A stretch of 53,631 bases of DNA from Sediminibacterium salmoneum NBRC 103935 (GTDB taxonomy: Bacteria > Bacteroidota > Bacteroidia > Chitinophagales > Chitinophagaceae), in contig NZ_KI866530.1 of assembly GCF_000511175.1 (NCBI RefSeq), positions 3,048,408 to 3,102,038 of the forward strand, in the 5' to 3' direction. Position 1 is the first letter of the stretch. The number at the start of each line of letters is the position of its first letter. Under the pieces are notes generated by a model. It was not told where the DNA came from and searched no databases. It was given only the letters and a program-made list of their open reading frames with translations. The position numbers and the translations under genes were made by a program. Positions 26,984 to 36,088 of this stretch are shown here, piece after piece.

Positions 26984-27814
26984 TTATTTGGGAAAAATCA
27001 AAGTAGGGACCTTGGTAGAATAGGTTAATTCAGCAGATTTACTGGGAAGGAATAATCTTTCGAAAAATCCTTTCTTCTGTTTGGTGAACAGTACAACCAA
27101 TCCGGGCTTTTCTTTTTTAATAAACTTAGTAAGCCGTTCTATCAAAGAAGATTCAAGATGGGTTGGAAGGATAACAGGTGTTATATGTTGATACTTTTCC
27201 TGTGCTAATAAAGCTGCTTTCTTTTTTGTTTCCGGATGATTAACTCCCATTCTGGCATAGTGCAATACTTTTATATTGGCTTTTAATGCGCTGGTGATGG
27301 AGCTCAGTTTTTTTAATTCATTGTTCAGGTTTTCAAAGTCGGAAACATAGAGAATGCTTTGCAAAGGACTTGCTTTGTATTTGGAAGGAATGGCCAGTAC
27401 AGGTATACTGGAATGATTCACCAGATAAGCCGTGTGTGTGCCCATCAGCTTTCTTAATACGCTGGCACCATTGGTGGCAATGCAGATAAATTGGCATTTG
27501 TTTTTCAGAGAAGCCTGTATAATGGCCTGTTCGGTTCCTGTCACAAAATCAATCTGGTATTTGCAGGAAGACATATTTTTTAACTGACTTCCTAAGGTAG
27601 ATTTCACCCATTTTTCCAGTGACTGTGTCAATCTTTTTTTCTCTTCTTTTTCATATTCCTGGTAGAAGGAAAGATTCCAGGTGTCTGGTTGCATTAAGGC
27701 AACTGCAGAATAAAATACAACGGCGGTGTTGGGAATCTGCTTTGCCAGACTGGCTGCAAAATACAGTGCAGCTTTGGAATTGTCTGAAAAATCGGTGGGT
27801 ACTAAAATTTTCAT
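26984..27814 (-). CDS. Universal stress protein, tandem UspA domains
   Basis: 276 residues. Residues 1 to about 145 form a recognisable UspA fold starting ILVPTDFSDNSKAALYFAASLA, with the IATNGASVLRKLMGTHTAYLVNHSSIPVLAIP segment ending the first domain. The second half is a more divergent copy ending STKVPTLIFPK. Such proteins bind nucleotides and are induced by stress. The start overlaps the stop of the upstream S33 hydrolase by 4 bases, and the P1 peptidase gene follows after 7 bases. Confidence 0.9.
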   Translation of the reverse strand: MKILVPTDFSDNSKAALYFAASLAKQIPNTAVVFYSAVALMQPDTWNLSFYQEYEKEEKKRLTQSLEKWVKSTLGSQLKNMSSCKYQIDFVTGTEQAIIQASLKNKCQFICIATNGASVLRKLMGTHTAYLVNHSSIPVLAIPSKYKASPLQSILYVSDFENLNNELKKLSSITSALKANIKVLHYARMGVNHPETKKKAALLAQEKYQHITPVILPTHLESSLIERLTKFIKKEKPGLVVLFTKQKKGFFERLFLPSKSAELTYSTKVPTLIFPK

Positions 27815-28764
27815 TTTGTTCTTGGATTGGTTTTTTCTAAAGATTGTAAAAATGATTCAATAAAACGAATGTTCTCGGCCCGGTTGTCGTGCATGGTTCC
27901 ATGTCCTGCACCTTTTATTATTCCAAACTGACTTTGCTTTACCAGTTTGCTCAATCTTGCAACCGTTGCAGGCCGGGCTTCATCGTATTCGCCGGTAATA
28001 AAAAGTGTAGGTACAGTTATAGAAGATAAACTTCTGATACGGTCATAGTTTTTTAAAGTGCCGGTTGCCGTAAACTCAGTTGGCCCCCACATATAATTAT
28101 AAATAAAACCATTGCTGGGTGCAGTTGCCGTATCCCAAGGACTGGTTAGTCTGGTATTGCGAACACCAAAATTTTTCGCAAAAACGGTATTGGCATTTTG
28201 GTAAGCTTCGGCATTGAAGTCACGGGTTCTTTCTCCTTCTGCAATAGCTTTCTGAATAGATAAAGGCAGACTGCTGATTAAAGTATCTGCATCTTTTTTC
28301 CAGACCTCTGTGCTGAAATACGGGCTGTTAAATATAATTGCCTTGATGCCTTTGGGGTATTTTAAATAATATTCAAGGGCCAGTGCTGTACCCCAGGAAT
28401 GACCGTGTAGGTAAAACGAATCCAGTGATAAATGATCTATCAATGCTTTTACCTGCTCAACAAAAAAAGGAACTTTCAATAAGCTGGTATCGGTATGGTA
28501 TCCTGATCTTCCGCTGCCCAGTTGATCAAACAAAATAATGGGTCGGTCTTTTCCCATTGATACAAATTGATAAAAAGAACGACTGGTTCCTCCGGGACCT
28601 CCATGAGTTAACAGGAGTGGCAGTCCTTTGCCTTTTCCCATAACACGGTACCAGATTTTTCCGCCTGTAACCGGAACATAACCTTCCTCTTCTTTCAGCT
28701 GTGAAAAACTGCTGAAACAGAGAAGGGTTAAAACAACAGTTAGATGCATTGTCTTTAAAAACAT
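27811..28764 (-). CDS. Exported proline iminopeptidase-like alpha/beta hydrolase
   Basis: 317 residues with a Sec signal peptide ending near SSFSQ (about residue 22). S33-type features are THGGPGG, the nucleophile GHSWGT, an acid in TGEYDEARP and a histidine in GAGHGTMHD. It resembles the other S33 hydrolase of this cluster (23951-25006) but is shorter and not a lipoprotein. It is the first gene of the apparent five-gene minus-strand operon; a TATCTTTA -7-like element lies at 28794-28801. Confidence 0.88.
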   Translation of the reverse strand: MFLKTMHLTVVLTLLCFSSFSQLKEEEGYVPVTGGKIWYRVMGKGKGLPLLLTHGGPGGTSRSFYQFVSMGKDRPIILFDQLGSGRSGYHTDTSLLKVPFFVEQVKALIDHLSLDSFYLHGHSWGTALALEYYLKYPKGIKAIIFNSPYFSTEVWKKDADTLISSLPLSIQKAIAEGERTRDFNAEAYQNANTVFAKNFGVRNTRLTSPWDTATAPSNGFIYNYMWGPTEFTATGTLKNYDRIRSLSSITVPTLFITGEYDEARPATVARLSKLVKQSQFGIIKGAGHGTMHDNRAENIRFIESFLQSLEKTNPRTK

Positions 28765-28814
28765 AATGTCAGGGCAATTAGCTTCCCTCTGTTTAAAGAT
28801 ACAGCAATTTAAAA

Positions 28815-30065
28815 TTATTGAAAGTGGAATAAGCCAATGGAAGCCAACAACATAAGCACCAGGGCCAGCACGCCAAATACATTACTCCATAGCCCGTTTT
28901 TATATCGTCCCATGATTTTTTTATTGTTCGAAATATGCAGAATCACGGCAATTAATACAGGGGCTGTTAAGCCATATAAAATGGCAGCATAAATAAGCGC
29001 GTTTATAGGAGATATGCCTAAGTAATTTATACCAAGACCCAGAATAAGTGAAAGGGTGATGATGGTATAGAAAGCCTTGGCTTCATGAAATTTTTTATCC
29101 AGTCCGTTTTCCCAGTTGAATATTTCTGTTATCATATAAGAAAGGGCACCACTCAGTACGGGGATGGCCAGGAATCCGGTTCCAATAATACCCAGGGCAA
29201 ACAAAATATAAGCAGCCTCTCCGGCCAATGGTTTCAGTGCTTTGGCCGCATCTTCAACAGTGTCTATCTGATGAATGCCTGCATTGAATAGAACCGTACC
29301 CGTGGTTAAAATAATAAAGTACATCACAATATTCGAAAACAGCATACCGGTATCAATATCCTGTTTCATGGCTGCAATCACTTTCTTGTTTACCACCAGT
29401 TTTTGTTTCCGGTGTTTTAAATCTTCAATAGACATCGTGGCTTGCCAGAAAAACAAATATGGAGAAATAGTAGTACCCAGAATGGCTACCAGCACGGCCA
29501 GGTATTCCTTATTCAATTGAATATCGGGTAAAAAAGTACTCTTTAGTATTGCTTTGATATCCTGTTTGTACAGGAAGGGAACAATGATATAAAACAACAG
29601 CACCAGGCAGAGGTATTTTAAAACAGAAGCAATTTTTTCATAGGGCAGATAAATAATTAAAATCAGCAGCATCATGGTAAAACCGGCACTGAAAAAATTG
29701 GCATCGATGGATGGGAACAATAAATTTCCTACGGCGCCCATACCCGCAATATTGGCTCCAATATTTAAAATGATAGCAGGAAAACTCAACATGACTACGC
29801 CATACAAAACAGGTTTGGGATAGTGATCTTTCAAGGTTCCCGTGAGTCCCTTCCGGGTAACCAGACCAATCCGGCCACACATTTCCTGAACAGCAGCCAT
29901 CATAGGGAAAGTTAATAAAGCCGCCCAGAGTGTTCCCAGTCCAAATTGTGCCCCTGCCTGAGAATAAGTAGCAATGCCAGAGGGATCATCATCGCTGGAT
30001 CCGGTAACCAGCCCCGGCCCCAGGTTCTTCCAGAATTTTTGAAACATATTGGGGGATGACTTCAT
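28815..30065 (-). CDS. Nramp-superfamily divalent metal transporter, divergent
   Basis: 416 residues with about eleven membrane helices. The first helix has LVTGSSDDDPSGIATYSQ where classical Nramp (MntH) has DPGN, and helix 6 has ISPYLFFWQ where MntH has the MPHN metal-site motif. It therefore belongs to a divergent Nramp branch, and the transported ion is uncertain. The frame stays open to 30263, but that part is the AlkB-like gene in another frame. ATG at 30065 overlaps the TGA of the frame-restored AlkB-like gene (ATGA). Confidence 0.88.
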   Translation of the reverse strand: MKSSPNMFQKFWKNLGPGLVTGSSDDDPSGIATYSQAGAQFGLGTLWAALLTFPMMAAVQEMCGRIGLVTRKGLTGTLKDHYPKPVLYGVVMLSFPAIILNIGANIAGMGAVGNLLFPSIDANFFSAGFTMMLLILIIYLPYEKIASVLKYLCLVLLFYIIVPFLYKQDIKAILKSTFLPDIQLNKEYLAVLVAILGTTISPYLFFWQATMSIEDLKHRKQKLVVNKKVIAAMKQDIDTGMLFSNIVMYFIILTTGTVLFNAGIHQIDTVEDAAKALKPLAGEAAYILFALGIIGTGFLAIPVLSGALSYMITEIFNWENGLDKKFHEAKAFYTIITLSLILGLGINYLGISPINALIYAAILYGLTAPVLIAVILHISNNKKIMGRYKNGLWSNVFGVLALVLMLLASIGLFHFQ

Positions 30066-30669
30066 GATACAATGGTTCGGAAAGTTAAATTGATTCTGTT
30101 CTCCTTTATTTTTTTGGACGGGGGCAACTGATGCAGCCAGTTTTCCTGTATAGAGCCCTTCATCACCAGCAGGCTTCCGTTTTCGAGCAGTATTTCTTTT
30201 TTTCCTGGGTCTTTCTGTGTTTAAAACAAAACTTTCTTGCTGCTCCAAAACTAACAGAAGCAATGGCTCCGTTTTTCTTTAATTCCTTTTCATTATCGCT
30301 ATGCCAGCCCATGGATTCTTCACCGTTATGATACAAATTCAGTAAACAGGAATTGTAGCTTTCTCCGGAAATGGATTCAATGGATTGTCGAATAAGATTC
30401 AGTGTGCCGTTAAATGGCAAAGCTGTTTTTGTGCTGTTGGAATATCGGTATAAAAAAGGCTGGTCTCCATACCAGGCCACTTTTCTTTTGGTAATAATCT
30501 CTTTGCCGAACATGCGGATCTGGTCGTTCTCCCAAGCAATTTCTTCTAAAAGCTGTTTCTTGAAATCCTGTATTTCTATGGATGAAAAAACACTACCATA
30601 ATAAATGGCCAGACCATCAAAAGGTAATAGTTGTTGTGGTTCATTTGCAATGGGGAAAAGGCTCAACAT
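30062..30669 (-). pseudogene. AlkB-like Fe(II)/2-oxoglutarate dioxygenase, apparent -1 frameshift
   Basis: Family members oxidatively remove alkyl lesions from nucleic acid bases. The first frame (30669-30163) gives 168 residues with iron ligands H123 and D125 in MGWHSDNE, then runs off after a 7-T run (30197-30203, A7 on the coding strand). With one extra A the frame continues for 44 residues and supplies the third iron ligand H180 and the 2-oxoglutarate motif RINLTFR (192-198), for 202 residues in total, a normal AlkB length. The restored stop overlaps the Nramp ATG by ATGA. As printed, the product would lack essential residues. A sequencing error, a true mutation or recoding at A AAA AAG are possible. 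Confidence 0.88.
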
Positions 30670-30675
30670 GGTTAA

Positions 30676-31437
30676 TTAACCTGCATTAACATTGGCAACA
30701 GAATGAATGGCAGCACTGATTTCGGAAATCAGGGAGAAATCTTTTTCTATTGCATTGCCAACCACAATGATATCGGCACCCGCTTTACAGTTCAGGTATG
30801 CTTTCTCAGGATCAACAATACCTCCTCCGATAATCAGTGGTACATCAATATGCTGGGCCACTTTTTCAATCATATGTTCGGTAATGGGTCTTCTGGCTCC
30901 GCTACCTGCATCCATGTATATCAGTTTCATGCCCAGCATTTCGCCTGCCATGGCTGTACACATGGCTATTTCGCTTTTGTCAGCAGGAATAGGAGAGGCA
31001 TTGGAGATATAACTAACCGTTGTGGGTGCACCTCCGTCAATTACCATATACCCGGTTGGCATAATTTCCAGACCGGATTTTTTAACGAAGGGTGCAGAAA
31101 TTACATGTTGTCCAATTAGTAATTCGGGATTTCTTCCGGAAATCAAAGACAGGTACAACAATGCGTCTGCGTATTTGCTTACCTGGGAAGGAGAGCCCGG
31201 GAATAAGATGACAGGTATGGAACAGGCGGCTTTTATTTGCTGGATACATTCATCCAAGTGATGAGAAATGACCAGACTGCCGCCCACAAAGAAATAATCC
31301 ACTTTCGCTTCAATCGACAATTTTACCAATTCCGCAATGCTTTTGGCATTCACCTTATCAGGGTCAATCAGTACGGCAAAGGATTTTTTCCCCGAACTTT
31401 TTTTGGTAATGAATTGATGATAAATGTTTTGCTTCAT
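30676..31437 (-). CDS. Geranylgeranylglyceryl-phosphate synthase (PcrB family)
   Basis: 253-residue TIM-barrel prenyltransferase. It transfers a polyprenyl group to sn-glycerol 1-phosphate, forming an ether bond. Key segments are AVLIDPDK near the start, FVGGSLV, ILFPGSPSQVS, IMPTGYMVIDGG, YMDAGSGARRPI and LIIGGGIVDPEKA, which bind the phosphates. Enzymes of this branch are known in Bacteroidota and mostly use geranylgeranyl diphosphate, as in archaeal lipids. ATG at 31437 (MKQNIYHQF) is preferred over an upstream one at 31458. The AlkB-like gene follows after 6 bases. Confidence 0.92.
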   Translation of the reverse strand: MKQNIYHQFITKKSSGKKSFAVLIDPDKVNAKSIAELVKLSIEAKVDYFFVGGSLVISHHLDECIQQIKAACSIPVILFPGSPSQVSKYADALLYLSLISGRNPELLIGQHVISAPFVKKSGLEIMPTGYMVIDGGAPTTVSYISNASPIPADKSEIAMCTAMAGEMLGMKLIYMDAGSGARRPITEHMIEKVAQHIDVPLIIGGGIVDPEKAYLNCKAGADIIVVGNAIEKDFSLISEISAAIHSVANVNAG

Positions 31438-31781
31438 TCTTATAGGATGGTGGTACAAAAATGCAGAAAAGTTTTCGTTTAAAGCATTTTAAATGCGGTT
31501 GCCAATGTCGGGGGGAGGTAAATGCAGGATTGTTTAACTTTTTGGGCTAAAAACATCAACCTTTCATTTCTGCAATATTACCTAAAAATCTTATTGACAC
31601 CTGTGTATAATCAGGGAAATTCAATGTGGATTTGAGCTCTGAAATTATCCACCTTCCTTATCCACAAGCTGTGCATATTTCCACTATTGGATTTTGAAAA
31701 TGGAAGGATATTTTCGTCAACCGACCGATTTAACACGGTTTTGGGAAAACTGTTAAATACATCTTAAACCACAATTTCGAT
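31438..31781. other. Gene-free divergent region between GGGP synthase and nrdJ
   Basis: The only gene-free stretch over 300 bases in the window. It is AT-rich and lies where gene direction switches from minus to plus. It holds the cluster of DnaA-box-like sites at 31602-31678. I looked for a cobalamin riboswitch in front of the B12-dependent reductase and saw no recognisable B12 box. No exact TAnnTTTG element was found; TAACTTTT at 31535-31542 is a one-mismatch match. Confidence 0.6.
31602..31678. promoter_or_regulatory. Cluster of five DnaA-box-like 9-mers
   Basis: A perfect DnaA box TTATCCACA lies at 31658-31666. TTATCCACC (31645-31653) and the inverted TGTGTATAA (31602-31610) each have one mismatch. 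Inverted TGTGGATTT (31625-31633) and TGTGCATAT (31670-31678) have two. Five sites in 77 bases is a dense cluster. It may be a replication origin or a DnaA-controlled element for the ribonucleotide reductase gene that starts at 31782. Confidence 0.6.
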
Positions 31782-34700
31782 ATGCCTAATCCACGCACTC
31801 CCAAAGGCTTGCAATTCAGCCGCCGCTTCACCAAAGAAGGTGTAAGTCCTTATGATATGTTTGAATACGATTACCGCGACAGCGTAATCAAGAATCCAAA
31901 CGGTGAAAAAGTTTTTGAAATGAATAATGTAGAGGTTCCCAAACAATGGAGCCAGATTGCTACAGATATTCTTGCTCAGAAATATTTCAGGAAAGCAGGT
32001 GTGCCACAACCCGATGGTTCTTTAGGAAGAGAAACCAGTGTGAAGCAGGTAGCACATAGAATGGCCCATTGCTGGAGAGTATGGGGTGAGCGCTATGGTT
32101 ATTTTGCCAGTGAAAAAGATGCACAGGTATTTTATGATGAATTGGCATACAGTATTCTGAATCAGGCATGTGTTCCCAATTCACCCCAGTGGTTCAATAC
32201 CGGTCTACACGAAGTGTATGGCATTACCGGTAAGCCGCAGGGTCACTATTTTGTGGATCCGAAAGATGGTAAATTAAAGAAATCAACCAACGCATACGAA
32301 CGCCCTCAGCCGCATGCATGTTTTATATTAAGTGTAAGCGATGATTTGGTGAACGAAGGTGGTATCATGGACTTGTGGACCCGTGAAGCCAGAATTTTCA
32401 AATATGGTTCAGGTGTGGGTACCAATTTCTCTCAGATTCGTGGAAGTGGTGAAAAATTAAGCGGTGGTGGTACTTCCAGTGGTTTAATGAGCTTCCTGAA
32501 AATTGGTGACCGTGCTGCAGGTGCAATTAAGAGCGGAGGAACAACCCGTCGTGCAGCTAAAATGGTTTGTCTGGATTTAGATCATCCGGAAATCATGGAA
32601 TTCATCAACTGGAAAGTAGAAGAAGAGAAGAAAGTAGCTGCCCTGGTAGCTGCCGGTTACGATAATGGATACGAAGGAGAAGCATATGCAACCGTGTCTG
32701 GCCAGAACTCTAACAATTCTGTTAGAATCCCCAATGAATTTTTCCATGCTTTGGAAGAAGGAAGAGACTGGGAATTGAAAGCCAGAACCGATGGCAGAGT
32801 TATGAAGAAAATTCCTTCCAGAGAAGTTTGGGATAAAATTGCTTATGCAGCATGGCGTTGTGCAGATCCAGGTACACAATACGATACCACTATCAACGAA
32901 TGGCATACCTGTCCAAAAGGTGGTCGCATCAATGCTTCCAATCCTTGTTCAGAATACATGTTCTTAGACAATACCGCATGTAACTTGGCTTCCATCAACC
33001 TGCGTAAGTTCCACGATGATGATACCAATATTTTTGATGTAGAAGGATTTGAATACACAACCCGTTTGTGGACCACTGTATTGGAGATTTCTGTATTGAT
33101 GGCACAGTTCCCTTCTAAAGAAGTGGCGCAATTGTCTTACGACTACAGAACACTGGGACTTGGCTTTGCCAACCTGGGTTCTATGCTAATGGTAAGTGGT
33201 ATTGCTTACGATAGCGAAGAAGCAAGAGGCATTGCAGGTGCTATCTCGGCCATCATGACCGGGGTTGCTTATAAAACATCTGCGGAAATGGCTTCCTTCC
33301 TTGGCACATTTGATAAGTATGAAGAGAACAAGGAAGATATGTTACGCGTTATGCGCAACCACCGTGCTGCTGCTTACGATGCAACAGAAGCTTATGTAGG
33401 TATTGAAATTAAACCTCAGGGTATTAAGGCGCAGTATTGTCCTGATTATATGCTGAAAGCAGCTACCCGTGCATGGGACGATGCAGTTCAGTTAGGAGAA
33501 AAATACGGCTACCGCAATGCTCAGACAACTGTGATTGCACCAACCGGTACCATTGGTCTGGTAATGGATTGCGATACTACAGGTGTTGAACCGGATTTTG
33601 CTTTGGTGAAATTCAAAAAACTAAGCGGTGGTGGATATTTCAAAATCATCAACCAGTCTGTTCCTCAGGCCTTGAAGAACTTAGGGTACAATGATGCGGA
33701 AGCAAAAGCCATTGAACAATATGCAGTTGGTTCAGCCAGCTTTGAAAATGCACCTTTCATTAACAATGCAAGTTTGGCAGCCAAAGGATTTACTGCAGCT
33801 GAAATAGAAAAATTAAACGGAGCAGCCAGATCTGCTTTTGAAATTGCGTTCATCTTTAACCGATTCACTTTGGGTGATGAATGTATGCAGCGTCTGGGCT
33901 TTAGTCCTGCACAATACGAAGACTGGAGCTTTAATTTGCTGGAAGCATTAGGCTTTACAGAAGATGAAATTGAAGCAGCCAACGATTATGTATGTGGTAC
34001 CATGACAATAGAAGGGGCTCCTTATTTAAAAGATGCTCATCTGCCTGTGTTTGATTGTGCCAATAAATGTGGTAAGAAAGGAGAAAGATATATTCATGCT
34101 TACGGACATATCAGAATGATGGCCGCTTGTCAGCCATTCTTAAGCGGTGCTATTTCCAAAACCATTAACCTTCCTCATGAAGCAACGGTAGAAGAAATTG
34201 CTGATTGCTATATGCTTAGCTGGCAGTTGGGTCTTAAGGCAAATGCTTTATACCGTGATGGTTCTAAACTAAGCCAGCCCTTAAGCAACAAGAGCGAGAA
34301 GAAAAAGAAAACAGAAGATACCTCTACAGAAGCTGCTGCAGAAGAAACTACAGTGGCTGAAGCATCCACCATTGTTGATCTGGGTCAGCTAACCGTAGAT
34401 GAATTATTGGAAGAAGTAACCAAGCGAATGACTGCTTCTACCGATACGGAGTTAAAGCGTGCATTGTCCAGAATCGTAGAAAGAAAATCCTTGCCAGCCA
34501 AAAGAAGAGGATTTACACAGAAAGCCAAGATTGGCGGTCAGGTTGTTTTCTTAAGAACCGGTGAGTACAGCGATGGTACATTGGGAGAAATTTTCATTGA
34601 TCTGGCAAAAGAAGGTTCTACCCTTCGCAGCTTAATGAACTGCTTTGCCATTGCCGTATCTGTAGGTTTACAATATGGTGTTCCGTTGGAAGAGTTTGTA

Positions 34701-35153
34701 GATAAGTTTGTGTTTACCCGCTTTGAACCAGCTGGTATGGTAGACCATCCGAATATCAAAACCACTACTTCGTTGGTAGACTTTGTATTCCGTGCATTGG
34801 GCTATGAATACCTGAACAGAACCGATTTGGTTCATGTGCTGGACAGACCCACTGTAGGTAATACAGGAGAGGAGGGAGATGCTACTTTTTTGGGAAAGCC
34901 TGAGTTGAGTAGTGTAAGAGTAACTGCTCCCTCTCCGAATGCAAGCCCTGCAGAAGGACCTGCTTCTCCTAAATTACAAAGAGCAGCTACCACAACAGCA
35001 GCTGCAGGTAATAGTGGAATGGATGCAGTAAATGCAGCCGCCAAGAGCATGCAGAGCGATGCGCCTGCTTGTAGTACCTGCGGTCATTTAACCATCAGAA
35101 GCGGAACCTGTTACAAGTGTTTGAACTGCGGTACCAGCATGGGTTGCAGTTAA
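31782..35153 (+). CDS. nrdJ: Adenosylcobalamin-dependent (class II) ribonucleotide reductase
   Basis: 1123 residues. It reduces ribonucleotides to deoxyribonucleotides using adenosylcobalamin radical chemistry, independent of oxygen. The ten-strand barrel domain is identified by [25 protein letters not shown] sequence (around residues 386-406) and by [23 protein letters not shown] Ser/Thr/Glu-rich linker near 840-870 leads to a C-terminal domain. The tail ends in [17 protein letters not shown] and CGTSMGC, a zinc-ribbon-like cysteine set that probably passes electrons to or stabilises the active site. It ends at a strong terminator and appears monocistronic. Confidence 0.97.
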   Translation: MPNPRTPKGLQFSRRFTKEGVSPYDMFEYDYRDSVIKNPNGEKVFEMNNVEVPKQWSQIATDILAQKYFRKAGVPQPDGSLGRETSVKQVAHRMAHCWRVWGERYGYFASEKDAQVFYDELAYSILNQACVPNSPQWFNTGLHEVYGITGKPQGHYFVDPKDGKLKKSTNAYERPQPHACFILSVSDDLVNEGGIMDLWTREARIFKYGSGVGTNFSQIRGSGEKLSGGGTSSGLMSFLKIGDRAAGAIKSGGTTRRAAKMVCLDLDHPEIMEFINWKVEEEKKVAALVAAGYDNGYEGEAYATVSGQNSNNSVRIPNEFFHALEEGRDWELKARTDGRVMKKIPSREVWDKIAYAAWRCADPGTQYDTTINEWHTCPKGGRINASNPCSEYMFLDNTACNLASINLRKFHDDDTNIFDVEGFEYTTRLWTTVLEISVLMAQFPSKEVAQLSYDYRTLGLGFANLGSMLMVSGIAYDSEEARGIAGAISAIMTGVAYKTSAEMASFLGTFDKYEENKEDMLRVMRNHRAAAYDATEAYVGIEIKPQGIKAQYCPDYMLKAATRAWDDAVQLGEKYGYRNAQTTVIAPTGTIGLVMDCDTTGVEPDFALVKFKKLSGGGYFKIINQSVPQALKNLGYNDAEAKAIEQYAVGSASFENAPFINNASLAAKGFTAAEIEKLNGAARSAFEIAFIFNRFTLGDECMQRLGFSPAQYEDWSFNLLEALGFTEDEIEAANDYVCGTMTIEGAPYLKDAHLPVFDCANKCGKKGERYIHAYGHIRMMAACQPFLSGAISKTINLPHEATVEEIADCYMLSWQLGLKANALYRDGSKLSQPLSNKSEKKKKTEDTSTEAAAEETTVAEASTIVDLGQLTVDELLEEVTKRMTASTDTELKRALSRIVERKSLPAKRRGFTQKAKIGGQVVFLRTGEYSDGTLGEIFIDLAKEGSTLRSLMNCFAIAVSVGLQYGVPLEEFVDKFVFTRFEPAGMVDHPNIKTTTSLVDFVFRALGYEYLNRTDLVHVLDRPTVGNTGEEGDATFLGKPELSSVRVTAPSPNASPAEGPASPKLQRAATTTAAAGNSGMDAVNAAAKSMQSDAPACSTCGHLTIRSGTCYKCLNCGTSMGCS

Positions 35154-35181
35154 TTCGATAGCAGTTAATCCCTGCCCTAAT

Positions 35182-35217
35182 ATCTCCTTTGGACTTGCTC
35201 CGGAGGAGATTTTTTTT
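35182..35217 (+). terminator. Rho-independent terminator after nrdJ
   Basis: A 12-bp stem with two G-U pairs (35182-35193 with 35199-35210), a five-base CTTGC loop and a run of Ts to 35217. It is placed 28 bases after the nrdJ stop. Confidence 0.88.
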
Positions 35218-35260
35218 GCATAAGCAACAGCATTGTTTAAATTGTAGCAATCATTTCTTT

Positions 35261-36003
35261 ATGAAAAAAATCTGTCTCATTTTCGGGATTATTTTTCTTA
35301 CCCTTTCTGTTTATGGACAACAAAAAAAGAGAATCCCTCTTTCTTTTTTGCCACCCATAAACCATTGATTTATCAAAAAGCAAAAATTACTCAGCTTATT
35401 GATACCACTATAGAAAATAAATTACTTCAGATTCAGGTGAAGGGTATTAAAGGAATGGTGGTAGATCAAATTCAGTTGCTGGAATTAGAAAGAACCACAG
35501 AAGCTTCGCAGATTATTCTGTATCAGCAAAATAAAGTGGTACAAAAACTGCAGGTCCCCTTTTGGTTTCGTCATATTTTACCTTTAGCAGAAATTGCCGA
35601 TTTTAACGCAGACGGAATCCCTGATATTAAGTTCCGCATCTATACAGGAGGGAACGGCTCAGCTGCATTGCTGAATTACAAAGTCTTTTTAATGAGTCAG
35701 CAAAATAAATACCGCGTGTTCAGCTTTGTAGATTTTTCTGCAGAAAAGGAATACGATTTCAATAAAGATGGTATTGCAGAAATATTGGGCTGTACCACTA
35801 CCAATTACAAAGGTCATAACTACTGGGTCTATAATGTATACAACTGGATCAACGGTTCGCTGGTAATGGTTTCCAAGGATTTTGGTTACCCTTTTTGGAC
35901 GAAAGTAGACAACAGATCCAATAAGGTAGTTGCCAAAGAAATACCGGAAGATATAAGGCAATCTACCCTTCGGTCTTTTCCTACAGAATACTTTGTTAGA
36001 TAA
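35261..36003 (+). pseudogene. Exported protein with DxNxDGxxD-like repeats, apparent -1 frameshift
   Basis: ATG at 35261 opens a Sec signal peptide (MKKICLIFGIIFLTLS, then VYGQQ) but the frame stops after 35 residues. One extra A in the 7-A run at 35332-35338 would join it to the frame that runs to 36003, giving 247 residues. The mature part has two FG-GAP/EF-hand-like calcium loops, DFNADGIPDIKF and DFNKDGIAEILG. It is probably a secreted or periplasmic protein of unknown function. The break is at A AAA AAG. Without correction the downstream frame lacks an ATG and a signal peptide. Confidence 0.75.
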
Positions 36004-36088
36004 GTGAATGCATTCATCAAAAACTCAGTTCCGATACCATTAAAATTATTACATTCATAGTTCTAACGACCAAGTTTAAAAACGCTAT

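Noticed and set aside
30066..30263. 66-residue N-terminal extension of the Nramp-like protein
   Set aside because: It is the AlkB-like coding sequence read in another frame, Lys/Arg-rich and hydrophilic. ATG 30065 fits the family start and overlaps the restored AlkB stop.
31594..31611. TTGACA and TATAAT resembling an E. coli sigma-70 promoter
   Set aside because: The spacer is only 6 bases instead of about 17, and Bacteroidota use a different consensus. The TATAAT is part of a DnaA-box-like site.
31438..31781. Cobalamin riboswitch in front of the B12-dependent reductase
   Set aside because: I searched by eye for the B12 box and the expected paired regions and saw none.
36005..36016. Perfect 12-base palindrome TGAATGCATTCA after the 35.3-kb gene
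   Set aside because: It is short, has no loop or T-tract for termination, and is not placed at a promoter. Chance occurrence is likely.
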